Part shown: positions 29,648 through 38,227 of the stretch, one piece after another
How positions within the stretch are numbered: position 1 is the stretch's first letter
Layout of the letters: each line of letters starts with the position of its first letter
Source: a virus
Direction: 5' to 3' (one strand)
Virus record (IMG/VR): IMGVR_UViG_3300018082_000013
Coordinates: 1-48,036 of that record
Length of the DNA: 48,036 nucleotides
Translations under genes and position numbers: made by a program
The notes under the pieces: model-generated
What the model was told of the DNA's origin: nothing
Database searches by the model: none
Seen by the model: the letters and a program-made list of their open reading frames with translations, nothing else

Positions 29648-29835
29648 AGATGACAAGCGGGAAGCGTAAGCAGGAGCGGCAAGGTCGCTCGCTGGATCGG
29701 CTGCTTGTGATGGCCCCGCCGAATCGTATCGGCGAGATCGAAGACGACAAGGCGCGACACACGGCACTCGCTCAGTGGGAAGAGCGCGCGAAGGTCGAAA
29801 TCGAAACCCTCAAGAAGCGAACAGGGAGGTTCTGA
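29644..29835 (+). CDS. Small basic hypothetical protein
   Basis: 63 residues, ATGA-coupled. Basic start (SGKRKQERQGRSLDRLL), then a charged helix (ALAQWEERAKVEIETLKKR). Function unknown. Confidence 0.62.
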   Translation: MKMTSGKRKQERQGRSLDRLLVMAPPNRIGEIEDDKARHTALAQWEERAKVEIETLKKRTGRF

Positions 29836-30332
29836 TGCGCGTATATCTCTGTGGCCCTATTAACGGCTGCACCGACACCGAGGCGAAGGACTGGCGCGAG
29901 GCAGCGAAGAAGGACCATCCAGAGCACACGTACATCGACCCCATGCGTAACGACTACCGTGGGCGCGAGAACGAGCCTGGTATCGACGCTCTGATCGTCG
30001 AGGCTGATAAGCAGGACATCATCGACTCCGAAGTCGTGCTTGTGAACTACGACAAGCCGAGCGTCGGCACGAGCATGGAAGTGCTCTTCGCATGGGAACA
30101 AGCCCGCGACATAGTTGTCGTTGCCAAGGAAGGCACTATCATTTCCCCGTGGCTCAAGTACCACGCGGACACCATCGTCCCGACGTTTGCCCGCGCGTTC
30201 GCGTACATCAACGAGCTATCAAAAGAAGAAAGCGCGATACTGGACCCGTTCGAGCGTCTCGATATTCTGTTCGACGAGATGGACAAATCCTGGGAGCGCA
30301 TTTTCGGACGAGGGAGAAAGTTTGATTCATGA
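29835..30332 (+). CDS. Nucleoside 2-deoxyribosyltransferase-like protein (second copy)
   Basis: 165 residues. N-terminal MRVYLCGPINGCTDTEAKDW and VLVNYDKPSVGTSMEVLFAW, with putative catalytic Glu in SMEV, match the deoxyribosyltransferase-like superfamily (CGPI-type start). It is clearly divergent from the 804 protein, so not a recent duplicate. Expected to act on nucleosides or nucleotides in the cytoplasm. AGGGAGG ribosome-binding site. Confidence 0.8.
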   Translation: MRVYLCGPINGCTDTEAKDWREAAKKDHPEHTYIDPMRNDYRGRENEPGIDALIVEADKQDIIDSEVVLVNYDKPSVGTSMEVLFAWEQARDIVVVAKEGTIISPWLKYHADTIVPTFARAFAYINELSKEESAILDPFERLDILFDEMDKSWERIFGRGRKFDS

Positions 30333-30550
30333 TCAAGCACACACTGCCCGCAACACTGTTCGTTCGTATGGACAACGATACCGGCGAGGAAAGCGTTTTA
30401 CTCGCCGAGGAGAGCATGGCAAAGGTTCTGCCAGACGACGACATGGTCACAGTTGTCGGCGTATACGGGCTGATCAAGGTGATGCGTGTTCAGCGAGAAG
30501 CCAAGGTGCTCGCGGAGGAGTCTGTTCGAGTACCAGGCGAGCGCACATGA
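30329..30550 (+). CDS. Small hypothetical protein
   Basis: 73 residues, ATGA-coupled. Strand-rich (ATLFVRMDNDTGEESVLLA, MVTVVGVYGLIKVMRV). Function unknown. Confidence 0.62.
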   Translation: MIKHTLPATLFVRMDNDTGEESVLLAEESMAKVLPDDDMVTVVGVYGLIKVMRVQREAKVLAEESVRVPGERT

Positions 30551-31095
30551 AGGTACGCCGGCTAACGGCCCAACAGGCTGTCAAGCTGCTTTCCGAATTC
30601 TACAACACCTGCCCCGATGAAATGGAGAAAGCCTTCGGCTGGTCGCACGAGCCGGAGACACTCGGGCGTAACGAGACGGTCTACGAAGTCAGCGATGACA
30701 TAGACGGTGCCGACGCTGACGGCAAGGTCGAGCGTCGCCGTGTGGTTGTGGGCTTCGGCATCATCGAAATGAACCTCAAAGACGCCCGCGACACCGAGGC
30801 GTTCCTGAGTGCGGGTGTGTTCCCTATGTACCGGCGCATGGGGTACTGGCATAAAATCACAGCCTGGACAGTGGCGAAGTCGAAAGAGTTGGGAGCCGAC
30901 TTCGCGTCTCGTATCGTCAACAAGGACAACGAAGAGCACTACAATCGGTCTATGCGCGAGGCGCACACTGAGGGCTCAGGTTGGGTGTACGCTGGTGATA
31001 ATTGGTGGCCAGGAAAAGGACACGGCTATTTCGTGTGGCCGTTCGACGAGAAAGAGCACGCTGAAGCCAAGAAGAACGGGCACCATGAGAGTTGA
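30547..31095 (+). CDS. GNAT-like acetyltransferase candidate
   Basis: 182 residues. A central strand ([12 protein letters not shown]) is followed by [21 protein letters not shown] and a final [15 protein letters not shown] segment, the order seen in GNAT-fold proteins (beta strand, acyl-CoA loop region, helix, last strand). The canonical Q/RxxGxG/A loop is not obvious, so this is a fold-level suggestion. ATGA-coupled upstream, overlaps guaC by 11 nt. Confidence 0.55.
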   Translation: MKVRRLTAQQAVKLLSEFYNTCPDEMEKAFGWSHEPETLGRNETVYEVSDDIDGADADGKVERRRVVVGFGIIEMNLKDARDTEAFLSAGVFPMYRRMGYWHKITAWTVAKSKELGADFASRIVNKDNEEHYNRSMREAHTEGSGWVYAGDNWWPGKGHGYFVWPFDEKEHAEAKKNGHHES

Positions 31096-32047
31096 CGCTG
31101 AGAGGAAGCTGGACTTCGACGACGTGCTGATTCGCCCCAAGCGCTCGAAGTTGAAGTCTCGGGCGCAGATCGACCTTGAGCGAACCTTCAGAATGCTGCA
31201 CTCCGACAGGACAATCAGAGGGGTGCCGATCATCGCAGCCAACATGGACACGGTTGGCACGCCCCGCATGGCGCAAGCACTGGCGAAGCACCGGATGTTC
31301 ACGGCGTTGCACAAATTTGTTACGATCGACGAATGCAAGAACGTCCCGAATGCGTTTGCCTTCGTCACGCTCGGGCTCGGGGAGTGTGAGGTAGACGAGT
31401 CAATGGACAAAATCTGCCTCGACGTGGCGAACGGGTACATCGAAGACTTCGTGGACTTCATCGACACCATTCGTGGCATTTACCCCGGCAAGGTCATCAT
31501 GGCTGGCAACGTGGCGACCCCCGACATGACCGAGGCACTGATTCTCGCGGGCGCGGACATCGTAAAGGTCGGCATCGGGCCAGGATCGGCCTGCACCACG
31601 CGACAGGTCACAGGTGTCGGCTACCCGCAACTATCCGCCGTCATCGAGTGCGCCGACGCCGCGCACGGGCTCGGGGGCCTTATCTGCTCTGACGGTGGCT
31701 GTCGAACCCCTGGCGACGTGACGAAAGCCTTCGCTGCCGGCGCCGACTTCGTTATGCTCGGTGGTATGCTCGCTGGTCACGCTGAGTGCTTTCCTGATGG
31801 CACGCCCGTGGTGCCGCCCTTAGTCAGGTACTACGGCATGGCGTCTAAGGTCGCGATGGACAAGCACGCTGGCGGCGTGGCTCCCTACAGGGCGGCTGAG
31901 GGTCGAGTCGTCGAGATCGACTACCGAGGCAGCGTGGACGACACCGTGCAGGAAATCCTCGGCGGGCTCAGGTCAGCGTGCACATACGTGGGAGCCTCGA
32001 AGCTGAAAGAGTTGTCGAAACGCACGACGTTTGTGATTGTGCGATGA
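31085..32047 (+). CDS. guaC: GMP reductase / IMPDH-family enzyme
   Basis: 320 residues of the IMPDH/GMP reductase TIM barrel. Key blocks: [24 protein letters not shown], the substrate loop [20 protein letters not shown] with catalytic Cys, and [21 protein letters not shown], which match GuaC rather than IMPDH; no CBS domain is present. Expected reaction: NADPH-dependent conversion of GMP to IMP, shifting purines from guanine towards adenine. Rare in phages; it fits a nucleotide-pool programme with the two deoxyribosyltransferase-like enzymes. Confidence 0.9.
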   Translation: MRVDAERKLDFDDVLIRPKRSKLKSRAQIDLERTFRMLHSDRTIRGVPIIAANMDTVGTPRMAQALAKHRMFTALHKFVTIDECKNVPNAFAFVTLGLGECEVDESMDKICLDVANGYIEDFVDFIDTIRGIYPGKVIMAGNVATPDMTEALILAGADIVKVGIGPGSACTTRQVTGVGYPQLSAVIECADAAHGLGGLICSDGGCRTPGDVTKAFAAGADFVMLGGMLAGHAECFPDGTPVVPPLVRYYGMASKVAMDKHAGGVAPYRAAEGRVVEIDYRGSVDDTVQEILGGLRSACTYVGASKLKELSKRTTFVIVR

Positions 32048-32190
32048 TGGTACAGTGCGCTTTGGTATGGTTCACCCTGTCCGACAACTTGTACGTTCTG
32101 TTCGGGCTCGTCTTTGCGTTCGGTATCCTGGCTGGCCTGGGCACCGCCCCGTACCTCTCCAATAGGTTGCGCAGGTTCCTGGGCTTCTGA
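32044..32190 (+). CDS. Small membrane protein
   Basis: 48 residues, ATGA-coupled to guaC. One transmembrane helix ([20 protein letters not shown]) then a basic end ([10 protein letters not shown]). Stops 10 nt before element B copy 4. Confidence 0.6.
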   Translation: MMVQCALVWFTLSDNLYVLFGLVFAFGILAGLGTAPYLSNRLRRFLGF

Positions 32191-32200
32191 TCTACCAGTC

Positions 32201-32217
32201 GTGGTAAAATAAAAGAG
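32201..32217 (+). promoter_or_regulatory. Element B copy 4 (candidate late promoter)
   Basis: GTGGTAAAATAAAAGAG, perfect copy, followed by TGGGGGTG as in copy 3. Leaves a leader of about 58 nt before ATG 32275, containing GTGCACAC and AGGGGG. Confidence 0.82.
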
Positions 32218-32274
32218 TGGGGGTGTGCACACCCCGAAGAATTCCTGTTCGACAACTTTTCAGGGGGAAACCAA

Positions 32275-32709
32275 ATGAGCAAGGGCAATACGTTCGAGTC
32301 AGACATCCTCAAGCTGTTCTTCAATGCCACCGCTATCGCGGACTTGGCTCAGGACGACACGACGGGTCCAGCAACCACGATCACCGTCGCGTTGCACACG
32401 GCGGACCCGGGTGAGGCGGGCGACCAGACGACGAACGAGACGGCCTACACCGGCTATACGCGAATCGCTGTCGCGCGGACAACGGGTGGTTGGTCGGTGA
32501 CAGGTACCGCTCCTACGGTCGTGAGCCCGGTTGCGAACATCGACTTCCCCGAGTGCACGGCGGCGCCAGGTGGAGCAATCACGCACTTTAGCGTCGGTTC
32601 GGGCGTCGCGAACAAGCTGATGTACAAAGGTACGGTGACCCCCAACATCACAATGGCGGTCGGCGTCATCCCAAGGCTCAAGACCACGAGCACCATTTCC
32701 GAGGACTAA
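32275..32709 (+). CDS. Virion structural protein of the SKGNTFE type
   Basis: 144 residues. MSKGNTFESDILKLFFNATA, LHTADPGEAGDQTTNETAY and a beta-rich remainder match a small phage protein family often found near tail or head genes and annotated as structural. First gene of the element B4 unit with AGGGGG ribosome-binding site. Precise place in the virion unknown. Confidence 0.8.
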   Translation: MSKGNTFESDILKLFFNATAIADLAQDDTTGPATTITVALHTADPGEAGDQTTNETAYTGYTRIAVARTTGGWSVTGTAPTVVSPVANIDFPECTAAPGGAITHFSVGSGVANKLMYKGTVTPNITMAVGVIPRLKTTSTISED

Positions 32710-32745
32710 TCCCACTAGCATTTCCAAAGTGGAGGCTGTGTTGCA

Positions 32746-35013
32746 GTGCCGCGAAAACCCGCGAAGGCTCAGAGTAGCGGTACTGCAACAGTCATCGGGC
32801 ACGGTGGAAATGCAAAGGACTCTATGGCCCTCGAACACGCGCACGGTACGATCCGATGGCTAGCCGCTGACGCTGTTAGCACGGTCTACACTGTTAGCGG
32901 TCTATCCTTTCAGCCCAAGGCTCTAAGGTTCTACTGGCAGGGTTTAGGTAACGCCACCGACCAAGCCTCTCAGACAATCCATTCTCGACGCGGAGTTGGA
33001 TTTTGCACAAGCACTTCCTTGCGCCGCGCAGTTGGGTCTCAAGATCAAGACGCCGCTGGCACGATGGTGTGTACGTCTGGTCTGCGAAACGATTGTGTAG
33101 CTTTTAGTCTCACAAGCACTCCCGCCGCTGACGGCCTTCTAGACATCAATGCAATCAACAGCGATGGATTCAGTCTGATAGTTGACGACCAAGGTGTCGT
33201 TGACCTTGCGATCCATTGGGAAGCATGGGGCGGTACTGACATCACAGTCGCCACTGTTATCGACATCGCTGAGCCCGCCGCCACGGGTGATGTCGATTAC
33301 ACGGTCACGGGGTTTACTTCAGGCGCGACGAATCAGGTTGTCATGTTCGCTGGAGTACAATCTACCGCTGCCGCGAATACAGCCACACGCGCGGATAGCG
33401 GCCTCTGCGTAGGCTTCGCGGCTGGAATCAACGCTGCTGACAACGTCCACGTTGAAGGTAATAACGACGATGCCTCGACGACAGCCGATACGGACGGATA
33501 CTGCAAGACCGGCGAATGTCTCGGCATGATCGCGGTGGCGGGAGGCAATCCGACTGCGCGAGCGCAGCTTACTCTATTCGGGACCGACAACTTCAGGTTG
33601 AACTGGATCGCCCGCGCTACGACGAGTCGCCGCTATATTGCTCTGGCAATCAAAGGTGGCGGCTGGAAATCGGGGGCGTTGACAATCGACGGCAGCACAT
33701 TGAACGCCACGGCAACAGTTAGCAGTTTGCCTTTCGCACCCAAGGGTCTATCGCTCATGGGCCGCATGTCGATAGAACAAACAGCCGCGACATCGGTGAT
33801 CGAAGATCGTATGTCTCTTGGCTCGGGCTCGTCAATATCCTCGCGGCGTTGTCAGGGCACGTGGTCGGAAGATAACAGCATCACGGGCTCGTCGGTTTGC
33901 GAAATTGACTTAGTGCTTGAATACGATCAGGTTCTCGCTTATCCTACAAACGCTGGAGCGGTGACCGCTGCTAAAGACATTGACTTGATGAACGGAAGCA
34001 GTTTCCGTTTGATCGTCGATGCGACCGGCGGTGTGGCAAGCGAGTGGATTGGTTATCTCACGTTTGGAGACGAGCCCGCAGATATTCAGGAAGGAGACGG
34101 GAATTCGGCTGGTGCCGCAGCTTCATCTGTTGTCGGTGCGGCTCTCACTCTAGCAGACGGCGACTCTGATGGTGTAGCAATACCGAGCGGCGCGGGTGTT
34201 ACATTAACTCAAACCACCGCCTCGTCAAGTGGTGCAGCGACCGCGTCAGCCAATAGTGCTATAGTTATAGCTGGAGACGCTTCTTCTACTGGAACGTCCA
34301 CAGCCAACGCCCCCGCTAACTCTGTAGCAACAAGCAGCGCAAGTGCAGCGGGTATTGCGGTAGCGGATGCACCCTCAAGTGCCATCGCTCAGGTTGTGGT
34401 GTCAAGTGACGGTGTAGCAACAGGATCGGGTGTCGGCGTGTCGTTCGCTCAGACTACGGCCGCATCGGCTGGTGTAGCAGTGGGCAACGGCTCGGCGGCT
34501 GCTATCGTCACGACAAACGGTAGTTCGGCTGGTGTAGCGGTCGGTGCTGATGTAGGAGCAGCGATTGCCACCACTGTGTATTCGAGTACAGGTGTGGCGA
34601 CAGTCCTCGGTGAAGGTGCTAATGGTGCCGAGACCGGGTCTGACTTTGACGCTGACGGTGTTGCGATCGTGTTGGGTGTTGGGGCCAGCATGACTCAAGC
34701 TAACGGGTCGAGCACTGGAACCTCGACAGTAGATGGCCTAACGTCGAGTGTCTTCAACGGTGTCGCGAACAGCGCAGGCGTTGCGACTGTTCTTGGTGAG
34801 GGTGCTAACGCCGCCGCTGGTGGGATTGTCGAGGCGGTTGCGAACGCGAGCGGAGTCGCGACTGTCAACGGCATTAGCGACGCTGAGCCAAGCGAGCCGA
34901 TCGGTCCGACGATCGGTGTGTTCGAGCAGCGAAGCACTTTGGTTGTTCGACCGAGCACCAGATTCACAGTGAAATTCAATACTGGTCGGCGTCAAACAGT
35001 GAAGCTAGGATAA
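32746..35013 (+). CDS. Large virion surface/fibre-like protein with C-terminal repeats
   Basis: 755 residues from GTG with GGAGG 11 nt upstream. Residues ~30-445 contain two related beta modules beginning YTVSGLSFQPKALRFYW and VSSLPFAPKGLSLMG. Residues ~455-720 are Ala/Gly/Val/Thr/Ser-rich repeats of about 22-24 residues around SxGVAxVxGxGA (for example SSTGVATVLGEGANG), typical of an extended beta stalk. The end (VFEQRSTLVVRPSTRFTVKF) is distinct. The modules recur in the 36063 protein. Likely host-surface binding; codon use is slightly less GC-rich than neighbours. Confidence 0.78.
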   Translation: MPRKPAKAQSSGTATVIGHGGNAKDSMALEHAHGTIRWLAADAVSTVYTVSGLSFQPKALRFYWQGLGNATDQASQTIHSRRGVGFCTSTSLRRAVGSQDQDAAGTMVCTSGLRNDCVAFSLTSTPAADGLLDINAINSDGFSLIVDDQGVVDLAIHWEAWGGTDITVATVIDIAEPAATGDVDYTVTGFTSGATNQVVMFAGVQSTAAANTATRADSGLCVGFAAGINAADNVHVEGNNDDASTTADTDGYCKTGECLGMIAVAGGNPTARAQLTLFGTDNFRLNWIARATTSRRYIALAIKGGGWKSGALTIDGSTLNATATVSSLPFAPKGLSLMGRMSIEQTAATSVIEDRMSLGSGSSISSRRCQGTWSEDNSITGSSVCEIDLVLEYDQVLAYPTNAGAVTAAKDIDLMNGSSFRLIVDATGGVASEWIGYLTFGDEPADIQEGDGNSAGAAASSVVGAALTLADGDSDGVAIPSGAGVTLTQTTASSSGAATASANSAIVIAGDASSTGTSTANAPANSVATSSASAAGIAVADAPSSAIAQVVVSSDGVATGSGVGVSFAQTTAASAGVAVGNGSAAAIVTTNGSSAGVAVGADVGAAIATTVYSSTGVATVLGEGANGAETGSDFDADGVAIVLGVGASMTQANGSSTGTSTVDGLTSSVFNGVANSAGVATVLGEGANAAAGGIVEAVANASGVATVNGISDAEPSEPIGPTIGVFEQRSTLVVRPSTRFTVKFNTGRRQTVKLG
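34100..34880 (+). repeat. Degenerate coding tandem repeats in the 32746 gene
   Basis: About a dozen imperfect units of 66-72 nt encoding GVAxVxGxGA-type segments; many share GGTGTAGCRGT or GGTGTKGCGAC. Copies differ at many third positions, so they are old or under protein-level constraint. Copy-number change by recombination is possible. Confidence 0.7.
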
Positions 35014-35024
35014 GGGGAAGATCA

Positions 35025-35351
35025 ATGATACAGTTCTACGCGGCTGAAGTTGGAATCGACCTGGTCTTCCTTCTGACAGACTCGAATGGTAAGCCTATTC
35101 TCGATATGCCAACCGCCAATTGGCCAAAGCTATTCGTGGAGGGACTTGCTGCGAGTCCGATCACACTGCTCGCGACCACGACACCGGGAGAGTATCATCA
35201 CCTTATCCCCGCTGCGCAGTGGCCTGTGTCGGTCGGCGAAGTCATTCACTACTACGAAGCCTACATTGAATTCAAGAGTTCGGGAAAGACCATCCTGGCC
35301 GACGAATTCAAAATCGCAGTCATCAAGGCTCCGACTGTCAGTCTAGCCTAA
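35025..35351 (+). CDS. Small virion-region protein
   Basis: 108 residues, AGGGGAAG ribosome-binding site. Beta-rich (VGIDLVFLLTDSNGKPIL, YYEAYIEFKSSGKTILADE), resembling the Ig-like BppU-type N-terminal domains of baseplate or fibre proteins. Lies in the element B4 unit between fibre-like proteins. Confidence 0.65.
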   Translation: MIQFYAAEVGIDLVFLLTDSNGKPILDMPTANWPKLFVEGLAASPITLLATTTPGEYHHLIPAAQWPVSVGEVIHYYEAYIEFKSSGKTILADEFKIAVIKAPTVSLA

Positions 35352-35363
35352 AGGAGACTTATC

Positions 35364-36062
35364 ATGGGTTTTCCGATCATTCAAAGTGTCACTCCGTACT
35401 CGTTTCCTGAAAGGTCGAAGTCCCACCCCGTCACGCTGCCTCCTGTGGACGCGGGAGACTTACTCGTTGCGTTCTTCGTCAACCACGGCGACACGGAACT
35501 AACCAATCCGTTCGGTGGCGGTCCATGGGTGGTCCTGTCGATCAACAACGGGCGGAACGTAAGATTCGGTGCGTACTGGAAGAAGGCACTCGCCGAGGAC
35601 GCGGGAGCAGTGGTTGACTTCTCGACGTACGCCGCTGCCAAGGCTGCGGCACAGGTATACCGCGTGAAGGGGTGGCGCGATAGCGGGGTCATCTTCAAGG
35701 ATGTCAACATCACGCACAATCAGTCAATTCCGACTGTCACGCCTGACCCCGGCCCGCTGTATCTGTGGAGTTGGGGTTTGGAGGATACACTCTGGATCGC
35801 GGCGTACGGAGCAGACGGAGACGAGGAAGTTATGGAGTACCCTGTCGATGACGACGGAGTCGCTTACGAGGATGGCCTCTACGTGGAGAGCGATCACTCG
35901 CAAACGTCGTGTTCGATGGCAACGGCTCACAGGAATCGTGTGGTGCTTGTGGAAGACCCGGGCGGGACTTTTCCGGTGGTTCCTCCAGTTCACCCCTTCA
36001 AGACGACGGGCGCGCAGGCGTGGGTCGCGTTTACTATGGGAATCCGACCGACAATCATCTAA
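35364..36062 (+). CDS. Virion-region beta protein
   Basis: 232 residues, AGGAGA ribosome-binding site. Beta-rich with conserved-looking strands (DAGDLLVAFFVNHGD, GGGPWVVLSI, AAAQVYRVKGW, DTLWIAAYGADGDE), like the single-domain carbohydrate/adhesin-type phage proteins that begin with PPVDAGDLLV. Probably a surface decoration or fibre component. Confidence 0.68.
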   Translation: MGFPIIQSVTPYSFPERSKSHPVTLPPVDAGDLLVAFFVNHGDTELTNPFGGGPWVVLSINNGRNVRFGAYWKKALAEDAGAVVDFSTYAAAKAAAQVYRVKGWRDSGVIFKDVNITHNQSIPTVTPDPGPLYLWSWGLEDTLWIAAYGADGDEEVMEYPVDDDGVAYEDGLYVESDHSQTSCSMATAHRNRVVLVEDPGGTFPVVPPVHPFKTTGAQAWVAFTMGIRPTII

Positions 36063-37403
36063 ATGCAAACAGCAGTCGGCAGTTTTGCGATTGGGGTAGG
36101 AGGCGTTGGCACAACCGTCACGGTTAGTGGTCTGCCATTTCAACCCAAGGCTGTCATCTTCTCGTGGTCTGGCCGCACGGCGGTAGGCCAGGCCGAGGCG
36201 GATCACAAGATGGGCGCGGGCTTCATGGTGAACGCCACCGAGCGAGGCGGCTCGGCGACGGCCAGCATCAACGGGTTCGACATCACAGGCGCCAAGAATC
36301 GCTCGTTCTCCGACGCGTGTATCAAGATCATCGAGGCGTTCACTAACACAGTCGAAGGCGCAGCCGATTTCGACGCGTTCCTGTCTGATGGTTTCCGCGT
36401 CATAATCGACGATCAGTTCCCCGTGAGTTTCCTGATTAACTACATCGCGATCGGCGGCGCCGACCTGACGAACGTCAAGGCAATCACGATAACGCCTCCG
36501 GACGTTGACGGCGATCAGGACACGACGACCGTTGGATTCAAGCCCGACTGCGCGATGTTTTTCGGAGGGGCGGAAGTGACGACCAGTGGAAGCGGCTTGG
36601 GTTTTGGCGTGGCTGCACAGGACCCACCCGTGAACGCCGTCTTGGTGGGCAACGCGCGTGACGGTTTCACGACGACGGAGACGAAGTCTTACTGCCGGTT
36701 GGGCGACGAGTGCACAGCGGGGCGCCCAAACCCGGCAACGTTTGACATGCTGCGTCGGGGCAAGGTGACGAGTTGGCTGAGCAACGGCTTCCGCATGGCC
36801 TGGCTGGACACGTCTGTTCTTCAGCCAAATATTCAAGTTCTCTGCCTGAAGGGCGGCACGTACGCGGTCGGCGACCTGCTGACGCGGACGGACGGGACGC
36901 CGTTCAGCGAGATGGGCCTGCCGTTCGAGCCGCGAGGGCTGATCTTCGCGTCGCACAACAAGGCGCAGAGCGCGGCTGATACCGCTCAGGCTCTCGACGA
37001 GCGGTCCATTGGATTCGTTGCAAGTGCCACGCAGAGAAACTACGTCGGCGTACTTGACAAGGATGCGATTCAGGTTGACCCAGGCCCCGGGGTGACCGAG
37101 GTTGGTGTAGCACATAATACAAACGAGTGTTATGTCAATCAGAGCACCGCCGCGACCATCATCATCGAAGGATTGATGGATCTAACGTCGATGAACGCCG
37201 ATGGTTTCACAGTCGTTATGAACGATCCGGACCCGGTGTCGTCCTTTGTGTGGTATCTTGCGATGGGTGACGGAGTTGTGGACGTAGGGGGGGGGGTTTC
37301 ATCCAAACCAAAACAAAAACCGTCATCAGGTGCTTTGTGGGCTGCTATTCGTGAGCAACTTCGCAGTGAACCAAAGAAGTATAAAAGACCTATGATTTTA
37401 TGA
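36063..37403 (+). CDS. Virion-region protein with duplicated FQPK modules
   Basis: 446 residues; ATG directly after the previous stop with AGTTATC-type weak context. Two beta modules start with VTVSGLPFQPKAVIFSW (~20) and MGLPFEPRGLIFASHNK (~290), homologous to the pair in the 32746 protein. Residues after ~410 (GGGVSSKPKQKPSSG and on) are Lys/Pro-rich and encoded by clearly more AT-rich DNA. A run of ten G at 37287-37296 lies exactly at that junction, so length slippage there would change the C-terminus. Confidence 0.72.
   Translation: MQTAVGSFAIGVGGVGTTVTVSGLPFQPKAVIFSWSGRTAVGQAEADHKMGAGFMVNATERGGSATASINGFDITGAKNRSFSDACIKIIEAFTNTVEGAADFDAFLSDGFRVIIDDQFPVSFLINYIAIGGADLTNVKAITITPPDVDGDQDTTTVGFKPDCAMFFGGAEVTTSGSGLGFGVAAQDPPVNAVLVGNARDGFTTTETKSYCRLGDECTAGRPNPATFDMLRRGKVTSWLSNGFRMAWLDTSVLQPNIQVLCLKGGTYAVGDLLTRTDGTPFSEMGLPFEPRGLIFASHNKAQSAADTAQALDERSIGFVASATQRNYVGVLDKDAIQVDPGPGVTEVGVAHNTNECYVNQSTAATIIIEGLMDLTSMNADGFTVVMNDPDPVSSFVWYLAMGDGVVDVGGGVSSKPKQKPSSGALWAAIREQLRSEPKKYKRPMIL
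37287..37296 (+). repeat. Poly-G tract (10 G) inside a coding region
   Basis: Ten consecutive G near the 3' end of the 36063 gene. Encodes Gly-Gly-Gly in the present frame; +1 or -1 slippage would change the last ~35 codons. Could be a contingency locus or an assembly-sensitive homopolymer. Confidence 0.75.
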
Positions 37404-38227
37404 TTCCAAGCACCTACTGCGTAAGTAAACGCCACAAAGTGCTTTGGGCGACCATGAACTTCCTGGCCGAGCGGGACAGGTGCGGCATCCGCACAAAGAA
37501 GTGGGATCGCCCTGTGATCAAGGAAACGGTGGACCGCCGCAAGCTGATCCTTGAACACAACGCAGCCGACGTGTTCGCGGACGTATTCGATCGCCAGCGG
37601 AACGCCGTGCTTGACGTGTACCCATCGAAGCGGCGCATGAGCGAGGCCCTGCAAGAGACGCGCGAAGCCTTAGAGCAGGCGTACTGGAAAGTGTACCTCG
37701 ACACCGCGTCAAGCTACGGTCCGTGGGCGGCTCGGCACCTGGACGCGACGATGAAGGCTCCCGATCCGTTCCGTGATCCGATGGTGAACTGGCTTCGTGG
37801 CAACGCAGCGAGTCGCGTGGCAGACATCAACAAGACGACACGTGATCGGTTGCAGGTTATCCTGGCCGAGGCGACCGAAGAGGGCGATAGCCTGCAAGAG
37901 ACTGCGAGCCGGATCGACGATCTGTTCCTCGACGAGATCATTCCCAACCGAAGCATGGTGATCGCGCGGACCGAAGTCGGTAATGCGGCTAACTTCGCGG
38001 CGCACGAAGCGGCACAGGCGACGGGCGTGCCGATGGAAAAGACCTGGAACACACTCGGCGATCCGTTCGTGCGCGATATTCACGCGGACGCAGACGGGCA
38101 GACAGTCGAGATCAATCAGGACTTCACCGTGGGTGGCGAGTTCCTGGGCTGGCCAGGAGACATCAGTAAGGGAGCGAGTGCTGGCAACGTCATAAACTGC
38201 CGGTGCTTCTTGACGTACGACGTATGA
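37400..38227 (+). CDS. Mu F-like head morphogenesis protein (minor capsid)
   Basis: 275 residues. C-terminal hallmark: ARTEVGNAANFAAHEAAQATG, then KTWNTLGDPFVRDIHADADGQ, GGEFLGWPGDISKG and NVINCRCFLTY, the Phage_Mu_F/SPP1 gp7-like pattern. N-terminal ~170 residues are helical. Such proteins bind the portal or sit inside the head and are often fused to effector domains; here the effectors are in the next genes. ATGA-coupled upstream and to the following giant gene. Confidence 0.92.
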   Translation: MIPSTYCVSKRHKVLWATMNFLAERDRCGIRTKKWDRPVIKETVDRRKLILEHNAADVFADVFDRQRNAVLDVYPSKRRMSEALQETREALEQAYWKVYLDTASSYGPWAARHLDATMKAPDPFRDPMVNWLRGNAASRVADINKTTRDRLQVILAEATEEGDSLQETASRIDDLFLDEIIPNRSMVIARTEVGNAANFAAHEAAQATGVPMEKTWNTLGDPFVRDIHADADGQTVEINQDFTVGGEFLGWPGDISKGASAGNVINCRCFLTYDV

